DNA of 64,000 nucleotides from Capitella teleta. Its lineage: Eukaryota; Annelida; Polychaeta; Capitellidae. Shown one piece after another: positions 23,479-34,465 of the stretch. Location of the stretch: the NCBI GenBank assembly GCA_000328365.1, contig KB310457.1, positions 20,145-84,144 of the forward strand, read 5' to 3'. Each line of letters starts with the position of its first letter. Position 1 is the stretch's first letter. The translations under genes were made by a program, and so were the position numbers. The notes beneath the pieces were generated by a model, which saw only the letters and a list, made by a program, of their open reading frames with translations, was not told the DNA's origin and did not search any database.

Positions 23479-25669
23479 GCCGCACTATAGTTTATCCTTT
23501 CTGGTTGCAAAAGTCTCTTCTCTGCAATTCACGCTTCACATGCTGAAAAGTTGTTCGTCACTGCTTTACCGAATTCAAGATGGCTGCCTGTGTGTTTGTG
23601 CTGACGAAGGAAAAGGGGGTCTCGGCTGACTCTCCTACGACATCGATTCGACACGCTCCGCTGCTGACGCTGTTGACAAGTGGTTGTCCATGGCAACGGG
23701 AACATGAGTTGTATAGCTTATCCAGCTTCGGGGAAATTATTGAAAAACAAAACAGTCTTAAGATGTCAGTTTGAGCGATGATGGGGTTTTGTTGAGGTTG
23801 GGGTGTTATGTCATGTGTGTGGTTCTTAAAAAGGAGTTGTGGACAATGATGGTCATTGGTGCGCGATTAATCTCATCGTTTTTCTCGGTGGTGTCGCTTT
23901 TTGACCATTGATCGACTCATTAACTGGGTCAATAGGTCTGGGGATATCACGTTTGGGTTCCTGTATAACAAGAGTACTCGCTCAAAGGACGCTTCAAGCA
24001 GGTTATAAGATTCGTTTAAAAGTAATTCATTTTCCTGCACTGTTACCTTGCGTCTATAAACAACGGAGAATAAATCTGCGAGGGTCGCACTTCATACTTT
24101 GGTCGTGCTTTACCTGATATGCTAATTAACCGACGGTGAATCAAGGGGTGTTGATGAGCTGGTACATTATGTGCACATATGCACCCATGGATTTCTATTA
24201 ATCCTGCACCCGATAACGTATACATGAGGTCACGATGAGTTCAAGTGAGCAATTGTGCAATGCTTCCATACAAAGGAAGCATATCCGCGGCATTGGAAAT
24301 CGATTCTCCCTGTGGAGGGTGCAAGAAGTTGTTTCTGCGTCACGTGTCGCTAAAAAATAGGTCTCCGGATCAGAAACTCAAAAGTGATATGCGGTCGATT
24401 GATATGGCGTGGACACGCGGGTCGTCCGTCTCCTTTACCTAACCTCACCAGGTGGCACCACACAATCGATTTTACTCAACACTTTTACTCGTACGGTGCC
24501 ACCAGCATACACGTACATTGTGGGCAGCATTACAAATATACTGAGTAACAAAAAAAAGTATACAGTTTCATATTTAATGTATCATGGACTCAAAAGAATT
24601 TGAACTCTTCCTAATTAGTTACATGTGTCCTAAATGGTCACTCAATGAATTCATAAAGATGAAAGAGGAAAATTGAACAACAATAGAGATGAACCAAGAA
24701 AGTTGTTCATTTCGGATTTCTTCAAAAATCATGCATGGAAATTAATCAAACATTAGTCATTCTTTCTTCAACGGTTCGCGAGTTGTTTGTCACCTTTCGT
24801 TTCTCAATGCGCTCTCTAAGCTCGTTGGAGAAAGGGTGCACTATACGCATAATTCAGGCTGCTGTTCCTGCACATGTTTCGCGCTTTTTAGCTATACCAA
24901 GGCTTCACTGCTCACCCTCCGTTTACGCTTCACCACCCCATAGGGACAGTGGAAGATCGACCCAGGTCTGGGAGACCTCGGGTTACGACCAGGAGGCAGG
25001 ATCCTGCAATCCTGTTGAGTCACCTCCGAGACTGTTTTCGTCCATCTACCGAACCGCAGAGGATATCGTCGGATCCCACGGACCCCAAATAAGTGGGCAA
25101 ACATCGGACGCCCTTTTAGATGTCCACATTTATCCCCATTGAAGCGCCGTGTAATCGCCTTAATAGGGCACTGCTGCACTGGTGGACCTCGGAAGAATGA
25201 GCTGCTCTGGTCCAAGAGAGGGTCCGAATTCTCATCCGCAGCATGCGCTGAAGGCGCATGGCCTGTATTGAGGCAATGAGGGGCCACATTCATTATCGAT
25301 GACAATTTTTATGCATTTTTCTTTTCCAATAACATAATCATTCCATGTAAGGTGTGATTTTGCGTTTTGACCCCTACCCCACATTCAACATCTTTGCTGA
25401 TTCCACTTGACCGCCAGAAACTCCAGCTTTCGAATACAATGTAATTAATCATGGATACCCAACACACCTACTAATCATATATCCACGATACATTTAGTAT
25501 GCACTACTCTATAAGCTTTTAAAGACATGTATACATGTAGTTTCTTTTGTTGCTCAGTATACATGTAGAGAAAGGCGACAAAATCACAGTGTGTAACCCA
25601 CCGGCATGGGAGCTGTGTAAATCGACACGAGGACATGAACGGTCTAAATCGTTTTATATTTTATACTAC
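23479..25669. other. Upstream region of WSC-lectin gene
   Basis: It contains the likely promoter of the receptor gene: a YY1-like CAAGATGGC (about 23576) and an RFX-like GTTGTCCATGGCAAC (23683-23697). At 24735-25305 overlapping open frames on both strands (135 and 137 codons) lie in a GC-richer patch. Neither has a domain I can defend. No second gene is supported. Confidence 0.4.
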
Positions 25670-25755
25670 GGACTGTCTACGTACTGAGAGGCTCTGCACG
25701 TAGCAAAAGGCTACGCGCAGAGCCACTCTAGACATGGTTCCCTAAAGGACAGTCC
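25670..25755. repeat. Nested foldback (inverted repeat)
   Basis: The inner arms GGCTCTGCACGTAGC (25690-25704) and GCTACGCGCAGAGCC (25710-25724) pair at 14 of 15 positions around a 5-base AAAAG loop. AGAG/CTCT flanks extend this stem. Outer arms GGACTGTC (25670-25677) and GGACAGTCC (25747-25755) enclose it. It ends just before a decayed LINE fragment. It could be a structured RNA, a foldback element end, or a precursor-like hairpin. Confidence 0.75.
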
Positions 25756-25809
25756 CGTGCAACCCAACTGTTAAAGGTCTATCACTCTGTTGGATCAGTC
25801 CTCGACACA

Positions 25810-26020
25810 GGTGGTCAGGGGACATAGTCTTCCTTGATCTAAGCAAATCTTTCGCCTGTATATCACATGATCTTTTGTTGTGCAAACTGAATCATTATTA
25901 TGGAATCAGTGGTTGTTTTTATGCATGTATCAAAGATACTTTAGCAAATCGTTAACAAAGAGTTTTAACTGAAAGTGAGCATCTCACTCACAAGTTTTAT
26001 CGGCGTGTCACACTGTGTGA
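25810..26020 (+). mobile_element. Decayed LINE reverse-transcriptase fragment
   Basis: The translation gives DIVFLDLSKSFACISHDLLL then CKLNHYYGISGC, the motif-A region of non-LTR retrotransposon reverse transcriptases (typical form FLDFSKAFD...SHDLLL.KL..YGI.G). The usual second aspartate is replaced by alanine and a stop follows about 30 codons later. No YADD segment is visible downstream, so this is a short, old remnant. A CR1/Jockey-like relationship is likely but not certain. Confidence 0.65.
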
Positions 26021-26331
26021 TGAGATGGAATGCATTCCAAGTTTAGAAATACCGACATGCCTTATGGCAAGGACTATTCATCAATAGATTGTCTTTGCTT
26101 CATGGCATATCAAAGAGAACAAAGTAATAAATAAATATATATATATTTTTTATCGACCTCCCCAATTTATAAACAAACCGGACGGAAAACGCATACGATC
26201 ACAAATTAATCAATTTAATACAAACAATTAAAACAATGATGCATGGCAAACAATATTTTACCTACTGACATACGATAATTTAACACGTGCGGCCTATGTT
26301 GAACTGAACATTATGCATAATTATTGATATT

Positions 26332-26337
26332 TTTATT
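26332..26337 (-). terminator. Polyadenylation signal for the collagen gene
   Basis: AATAAA on the minus strand about 19 bases past the TGA stop at 26356, a very compact 3' UTR. Confidence 0.7.
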
Positions 26338-26355
26338 CAATGGCAGTCTTGCTGG

Positions 26356-29300
26356 TCATCTTGCGATGAATCGACACCTTTGGTAAGATATCTGGCACTT
26401 GGAGGTGCAGATCAAGGTTCCAGTCATGCTGAGGAAGAGAAAAAATATCTTATTAATAGTGCCATCACGAGTAGAATGTACACTTGTGAATATGTATCAA
26501 GTTAATTCAACTTCAGTTATGGCTCAATCTGAGATGCCGAAATGGTTACCACTGTGAACCAGGCACTCTTCTAATACTGCTTTACAGTAGTAAATATAGT
26601 TATAATTTATAACTAATATATCAGCGATAATTAGGTACTAATATGGAAATGGAGTTATTATCTATAAGCACACCACAAGACGAACTTCACACCTTTCTTG
26701 AGACTGACTGACAACATTGAGAATTTGGGCTTTACATGTTGTTCTAAATTACTATAATTGGGATTGGAATAATTAGTCACTATTGATTAAAAGCACATTT
26801 TTTTGTTGTTAGTTACACATAAGTATTCTAAGATGATTCGCATTTTGTGCTTTTCACATCAACTGACCCATTTCGCAGAGATGCGCAGGACTGGTTTCCG
26901 AAATCTCTGCCATCGCACTGCTCGTGGCCGTGGTGTCGAATCCCGTCTCCACAGCGAGCTTTCCTGCAAGCTGAACACAAATCCACTCAATGCAGTTGTG
27001 TTGGTGAATAAGGAGACTGACCGATGCATGCATCGTGGTAATCTTCATTGCCATCGTCACACTGCTCGCCTTGCTCTCGGTCCAGGATTCCATCTCCGCA
27101 TTTGGTGATCTGAAATCATAACGCACTCAATCAAAATCATAATGCATCTGACACGAAAATGAAGTTGCATGAAAACGGAGGAAGTGCGTCTCAATTCTAT
27201 AAGATGTAACCAAGGATCCGAATGAAATTCTTGTTTAGGCCTAAGTACGTATAAATGACGACTGAGGCCTGCAAATTGCTTTCTGGCGCAGATCTTCGTC
27301 ATTGGTGCCAATGGAACCGATACCTATCTGACTATCTGAGCACCTCGAGTTCACATAGGGTGTATCTAATTGCACCGAATGACCCTCTCTCTCTCTCTCA
27401 CTGCTACATAATGCCTCCCAACACACCAATTCTCACCCTGATAGCACGCCACGTGACGTGATCCCGGAAGTAGAGCTGCTTGACGTCGCTGCGGTAGGCC
27501 ACCAGTCCTTCCAGTTGAACGCCGAACATGGACGTAGCGTCCGGGAAGACGACCAGCTGCGAAGATCGAGGAGACTGTCAGTGGGCTTCTTAGCAGCACT
27601 GGACGTTCTGTCCACTCACCCCTGGTACGCCATCAAGACCTCTCTCACCTGGCGACCCTGGCTGTCCGTGGTGACCTTTTGACCCCCTGCGACCCCGTGA
27701 GCCCTTAGGTCCTGCGATACCAGGACTCCCTTTGGGCCCGACTGTAAGATAATTATGGGTAATTATAGGATTCATAATGTCGTGTTGATTACCTTCGCCG
27801 GGTAAACCAGTAAGGCCTTGCGGTCCGACTGGTCCTACAGGACCCTGGATCCCTGCCGGACCCTGGTCCCCTTTAGGGCCCATTGGTCCCTACAAAGAAA
27901 TACAATATTGGATTAACGGTATGACTAATCAATGTTATTATTGGGTCTGGTTATTTGACGAAAGAAATGCATGAGCACTTGGTACCTTTTTGCCTCTCCT
28001 TCCTCTGCTCCCTTTCTCTCCAGGGGGTCCAGGTAAACCGATGGGTGAGATCTGGGGCTCCGGTCCAATCGGCTCATCATTCTTCTCCTTCATACTGAAA
28101 TATTCGTTGCAAACATCTGCAACACCTGAGGAGCAATTGAGGCAACGGAGGCATGCACGAATCAACGCTAAATGATGTTATGTAGATGCGCACCTGAACC
28201 GTAGTCCTTCTCAATTGGCTCAATCGAATTTTCTCCCTGGACAAAAAAGGGGAAAAAAACCCCATTAAATTAGAATATAATGAATCTCAATTAAATGGTA
28301 TTAAGGTATACCAAAACTAGCAACTAAACTTTTGATTCAAATTACAGCAGAATTGCACCACCAATGAGTGCATGAGACTGTAAAATATTATGAAGGTGTT
28401 ACTATATGTATATTAACATGAAATGTACAAATACAGTACAATGGAAGTCATTGCAATGCAACTACACATTGCAGCAAATGCTGATAGTCTCAAGTCGTAT
28501 TAAACTTCATACGATGCAGAAACTATTGCAGCAGTGTCCAATGTCCAGTGGTAATATAATCGAAATGGGTGTTGACACAATTTGACATTTTTATGGCACA
28601 GTCATGGGTCAGCTCTATCATTTCAATGCTACACTAGATTTCTCGTATTGTGATAAGCAGAACCGATTTGATTGAAGTATGCAATCAAACAGGCGTAGAA
28701 TATCACAATTAACTATGAAATAATATAATGAATAGAACATTTTAATTTAGCACTTACCAATTTATGCAATTAAAAGCTCTAATTGGCAAAGTGACTTTGA
28801 CCTACTTGCAATTTAATGAAAACCATTTTTTTCATGAAATGTGTATGCTAGCAGTATATAATAATAGTACAACTAGTAAGATAATTATCAGCATAACAAG
28901 ATTCTATTATACAGCTATAGATTTACTCAAAACTGAGGGTTAAAAATTACACACGAAGCGGAAGCAGACAATATACTATATGCATGTACATGTAAATGTA
29001 ATTGCACATTTTTCACTGAAGTTAGTTTATGGACACACTTTTCATGACTGGCTTCAAATCTCGAGTGATCTGAGTAATCGTCCACCAGCCCAAAGCTTTA
29101 GAGTAACACCTTAAAGCTTCTATGACTATCACAGCCTGCAGCTTGAAAGCCATTACCTTCCTCATAAGCATTGAAAAATTTGTCTTTAAGATTAACTCTG
29201 AATCGTAATCAGTAGTTCTCAGGAATAGCAAGTAGCAAAGTTACCTTTCTTCAATATTTGCAATTTCCAACAATATGTTTTCATTCATAACACACTTTTG

Positions 29301-32300
29301 AATAGCGCACAGTTTTTCTCTTCCCGCCTCTGAAAGGTAATGTATGCTTTACCCTCCGAAAGAACTGGAAAAACATTGATAGTGAAAAGCACAAATATAT
29401 CCAATATCCCACAGTCGTAGAGAAAGACTTTAAGCCTGATTAGGTCCTATTTACCTATTGAATATATCCGACCTTCTAATTTGAGTGATCGACGTGAAAA
29501 TATAATTTCACCAACTCCACCCACACAATTAATTAAAGCAGCGTTTCTCATAGTTCATTCACATCTTCTCTTTTGGTTGGTATGGTGTAGATGCGCTTCT
29601 CAGGCACCGATGACACTCGGCTTTCATTCCTCTCAACACATATCTTTTAGGTAAAATGCAGGTGGCCACGTTTGAGTGACATATAGCTTCACACAGCTGT
29701 CAAAAATTTAATGTTTTATCCTTAGTTAAGAGCTGGATTATTGTGTAACATGTCACTGAGTAATGCACAAAATACCCCAGGTAAAGTACAGGTGTGCAGT
29801 AAGTTATATTTAGCCAGCCAACCAGTTAGCCGCTAAGGCAGCCAGTCAATCTATAGCCGCCAGTCGCTTACCTTCATTCGCATCTCCAGATTGTTGAATA
29901 TGGCTTGTCTTAGCAGAGTGTTAGTGTCTCCATCGAGGGCAGGGGGAGGGGGAGGGAATATAGGAGGGGGCGGGAAGCGGGTTCCCCCAATCCCGAGCAA
30001 AATGGCGTTGGACTCCCTGTCTGGGTCGCTTCCAACGGTCACCGCATAAAGGTTATCTGCAACAGAAGAGTCTGCTGAGATCAAACTACGCAAAAAAATG
30101 ACTCATGACCCTAAAGATAATGAGGTGCAGAAAGGAGAAATTCGAAGCATATTTCGAGGCAGGTAAATCACCAGACCAGCATGACGGCTGGTGCTGCCAC
30201 AGCGTGTTTCAATCTCCCATCAAAGCTCCTCAGCTTTTTCATCTCTCTCATATACTCAGAAAATAAATCTGTTTACAAGCCTCCACCCTCAGCGTGCTCT
30301 GCTTTCCCCTTCATATTTGCTTTCCTCTCACTCTCTCGATTCGTCGATAATGTTTTTATCAATATTGGCAACCCTGCACCACCTGTTCGCTTGCATTATC
30401 ATTTCGCTATTTCGCTCACCAGCATCCGTCGTATCTCTCGTGCTTTATGTTTCAGCCCTCGGGATATTCGAGTAAAAGAGACTAAATTGTCGAATGTGTT
30501 AAAACGTCAAGTTGTCAAGATTTATTTCAAAACCTTGAAAGAGACAATCCGTGTTTGTGTGCGGTTGAAGTCTCTCTGCCCTTTGGCGATTCATATTTAA
30601 TTGTTGTTTCTCTCTGTGAGATCATCGGTTTGGAAAGCGAATTTACATAATTAGTGTTTCCTAAACAATGCAGCCAACTTGTCGGCATTTTTATTATTAT
30701 TATTCTTCCTTGTATTATTCGGTGCATAATTCTTGTTGTTTTTAAATAATAAAATTACAACTAGCTAACCCTAATGTTAAAGCGGCACTCATTTATTATA
30801 ACCCCTGAACCCATGACAATATCCCTCTTTGGTGTAACTCCTGAGTGAAACCTCAAAAGAGATATGATTGCATGCTCTGTACAGTTGCCTCTGTTTGATA
30901 TAACAATGATGATATAATTTGATATAATATTAATCATATAATTAGTACATTTTTGTTCTAATTTCTTCTGTTGTGTTGTGTTTCACATGTTAGTTCTTTC
31001 CGCCGATGTCATCATTTTGTTTGGCATAAAACATATAGCTTGCAAGGGATTAAATACCTCCATGCCCTTGGGTATCTCGGCTCTTCTATCTAGTGGACAC
31101 TACAGGCGGATGAAACAGAAGCCGAGGTCTGCACTTGCATGCGGTTTGGGGCATTATACTTCACGGAATCGTTTCTTTACATATCGTTCAGTGTCAGGCA
31201 GAAGTTAAACAAGCAATGAAATACTAGGCAAATTTGCCTTATTTCATTCCCATAATGCCAGGGTCACGAGGTCAAGTGAAAGCGTGCAATTGAAGAAAGG
31301 AAAAGGAAACAAACTCGAAACGAAGCAGCCTCTTTGCACAATGGCTTCTGTCAAAATTTTCTTTTGCATAAGATTTGTAAACTTAAACGAAGGCTGAGCC
31401 AAGTAAATACGGTGAGATTGAGACTCAACGAGTGCCGTTCTCTTGAATGCTGTATAACGAGGCTCAGTCATATTAGCTAAGTAGGAGGTAGTTATTATAA
31501 TTATAACGGATGGGGAATACACGAGAGGTTGCCTTAATTAACTTGATTAAGGTAACTGAAGGTAGAGCAGATGGTGGTGATGACACGAAAGACTTGCAGG
31601 AGAAGCGAGAGAGACGGCATTCACTGGGATTTAACAAGTTATGATATTTTTTTAGCTTCCTCTAACATTGCAGTCTTAATATTTTATTTTCATACTGCTA
31701 CCACTTTGCTATCACATCATTACATAATGTATATATCACAGAGAAACAAAGCGCACAAAGTTGCAAAACCAAAAAAATGGCCCGCAAACACTCAAATTAC
31801 AGGTAATTTGAAATCGTTTGTGCTTTTGTTCTCGACCAATTACTGCTCATCAAAGCTACCTGAATGCCAAATAGTTGCTCCCAGGTGCTGTTGTTGAGAG
31901 CTGTTTATATGACGCAATTAATTATTACGTAACCGGACTTATGTGTAAATCGAATCACTCCCACTGCCCAGACAACTTCAATCTAGGGGACAACCAGGGA
32001 CTAAAAGGATGAACGGATCGAGTCAAACGGTACATCGCGAGGAATTAATTGCTGCTCGATTCCCTCAATTGAATTAATATTTTGAAGTTTTACATCCATG
32101 AGATTGCAGATACCGATGGTATCTGGTAAATGGGTGAGGCAATGCACTATGAATACCTTAGTTCAATATTATTATATAATCGATTGTATACAAAATGACG
32201 TACACTGAAATCAGCGCGTATGATACAGCCCTTATATTCTAACAATGTAAATGCAGCTAGACCATCCCATCGCATTTACACCCGTGATAACACAATACAA

Positions 32301-32410
32301 GATAAACATACAGCATAAGACTTACTATCTAGGTACTTATAAGGCAATCCCATCGAATCACTGAAAACTGTTTGTATCCATAGCAACGCACACAGCAACC
32401 GCAGTGCCAT
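26356..32410 (-). CDS. Secreted short collagen with multiplexin-like and DUF4215-like C-terminus (348 aa)
   Basis: Probable trimeric extracellular matrix or recognition protein. Ten exons: 32326-32410, 29872-30056, 28194-28236, 27986-28116, 27793-27889, 27620-27741, 27437-27556, 27022-27109, 26868-26970, 26356-26428. All introns are GT-AG and phase-consistent, totalling 349 codons. The signal peptide is MALRLLCALLWIQTVFS. Residues 30-90 include a PPPPPIF-type proline stretch and a helix that may start trimer assembly. Residues 131-221 are 30 unbroken Gly-X-Y triplets with two basic GSRGRRG clusters. Residues 222-261 (LVVFPDATSMF, LEGLVAYRSD, KQLYFRDHVTWRAI) resemble the trimerisation segment of collagen XV/XVIII. 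Residues 262-348 carry two cysteine-rich repeats (CGDGILDREQGEQCDDGN; CGDGIRHHGHEQCDG; then GTLICTSKC) typical of DUF4215/Myxo-type disulfide repeats. Introns 1 and 2 are long (2.3 and 1.6 kb), so a small exon could be missed. The in-frame ATGs upstream of 32410 are less likely starts. Confidence 0.85.
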
Positions 32411-32917
32411 CTTACACCAGTGTCCGTGTCTCATGCCTTGAGTGAAGTAGGCATTGTGCCCCATCTAATAGAAGACGGGTCTTATCCACACAGATTACAA
32501 TCCAGTATCGAAATGATCATTTCGAAGAGCTGTATCCACTTCCTGTTATAAATGGCAGTGGCGCCCTCTATCGCCTGGCGCCATCAGCAGTTTTATGCGA
32601 CAGCAATATGGCTTCTGCTCTCGGGAGTGTCCTCCACTGAGTTTTCCCTGGAAGCGTCAGAGAGCATTTGACCGTTTTCCTTGCTTTAGCCTTGCTTTAA
32701 ATAACGTCCATGCTGTATAGCCGCAATCTGGAATGAAATATCGCTGCAGGTTTTCGAGATGCAGCAGACATGCGCTGGTGCAGAACCGGACTCAGCCAAG
32801 AGCTGAGCGGTGTGAATCACGTGTAGCAATGTTATGAGTTGAGGCAAAGAAGAGGTGCTTCGTTACTTTTCCTTCACCTGAAGGGGGAAGAAAAAGGAGG
32901 GGAGAGGGAAGGGGGTC

Positions 32918-32925
32918 TGACGTCA
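32918..32925. promoter_or_regulatory. CRE palindrome upstream of collagen gene
   Basis: TGACGTCA, a full CREB/ATF site, about 510 bases upstream of the collagen start codon and beside a purine-rich GGGGAGAGGGAAGGGGG tract. It may drive the collagen gene, a divergent plus-strand transcript, or both. Confidence 0.45.
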
Positions 32926-34262
32926 CCATGCAGCTGCCGTGGGCTCATTATTAGTTCACTTTTGATGTATATCTTTGCATATGTACAGCAAATTGTAAAC
33001 TTGTAAAAATTGTAACTAATCTGATCTCGTGTGCATCGTAATTAACACGTGTTATATGGAGTGAATGTGTAACCCACTTTGGAACAACGCGATCTTATAT
33101 CTTATCTTTAATCCAATAGCTTTGCCTCTTACTATATCAGCTCGCGTGGTGTGGAGTGATGTACAATTGCTCGATAAAACTTGCATCGGTAAACACTTGT
33201 GCTAAACAATCAACACTGAATCAAGTGGGTGCTGGTTCACCTGGACGTCTGAACGACCAGGTAAGTGCTGCTGGCTCTGCGATTGCACTGAGCGTTAATT
33301 GTGGTCCGGGTCTGGTAATTGAGACGGTATAGCTACAGCTACAGAATACTGTGAATAACCATTGCTATTTTTTATAATGGTAGGGCACAGTAGTAGTGAA
33401 CTAACACATCTGGATGGTCTCATTCAGTATTTGACAACATTATAAACATTATGTGCTATAAGTACATCCAGCCCAAGATGCATTTTCGCAACCTAAAGTA
33501 CAATAATAACCATTTTGGATTTATTTTAAGCCCTTACCCATCGTTGACTTGTGAACACCATGTTTATTTGGCGTACATTCTACGGCACGCGAGAGACCCA
33601 CGTGCGGATTCAATTGAATGCAGACGATGCTCCGGCGCAATGCTTCAGCTGTCAGTTTTCCTAATTCGAAACACATTTTGTTTCATTGTTCTGTGTATCG
33701 GGTACCGGTGTGAAATCCGTGTTAGGGATAACGTTTGGCTTTATCTGTGTGTACGAACAGTGGAGTAAACACAAATTGCTTGTTGGAACTTCTGATGTGT
33801 GTCCATTGGTCCCTTGTTATAGCCACAGTGTTTATTAACTTGGAAATACCACCTGCGTTATTGCTATTATAAGTTTTGGATATCTCAATGATCTATTGAT
33901 TGCGGCGAAAAGTAACGAACGTTGATTATGTGTTGGACGCCATTTTAAATTATTGCATATTTTTATGGCACCTGGTGCGGGATTTGTGCTTTTATTCTGT
34001 ATTCCTGGAGCCAGTACATGCACTGCAGGGTATTTAATCAAACAATTCATTAGAGATTCATTCGCTATACTTTTGGACCCTTCTTCACAGAGCCAATTGT
34101 ATCAGGGGCAAGTTAAGTTTGTAAGCATTGGTATACGACCATTGCATTCAACAATATATCTCCATGCAGGTGATGCTGCTTCGTGACCAGGGGGCATACA
34201 GCAGCAGCAACACACTGCATTCGGGGCCACCAAGCCGAACTCATGGATTTGTAATGTAATCT
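32926..34262. other. Intergenic between collagen and small membrane gene
   Basis: No coding gene is supported. A strong plus-strand donor (CCAG|GTAAGTG, exon end 33260) suggests a possible non-coding first exon of a divergent transcript. The 105-codon plus frame at 33451-33768 has no recognised domain. Confidence 0.4.
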
Positions 34263-34268
34263 TTTATT
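34263..34268 (-). terminator. Candidate polyadenylation signal for the small membrane gene
   Basis: AATAAA on the minus strand about 200 bases downstream of the TAA stop at 34466. Confidence 0.4.
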
Positions 34269-34465
34269 AATTTTAACTTCACACTTACAATCGTCTTCTG
34301 CTTACACGACTACATGCAGTAACTGCCAATATTCATTGCATGTCAATGTGAACGTTTTGTCCACCAAACAAAAGCAGTTTGTATGCAATAATCTACAAAG
34401 TCAATTGATTGTTGGGAAGAACAGACTTCCCGAAACAAATGTACCCCTGGCATAATATCATATAA

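Noticed and set aside
24735-25305. Overlapping open frames on both strands, one with a faint zinc-knuckle-like CGHLK piece
   Set aside because: The cysteine spacing does not fit any zinc knuckle, both strands are open because of base composition, and no other retroelement part is visible nearby.
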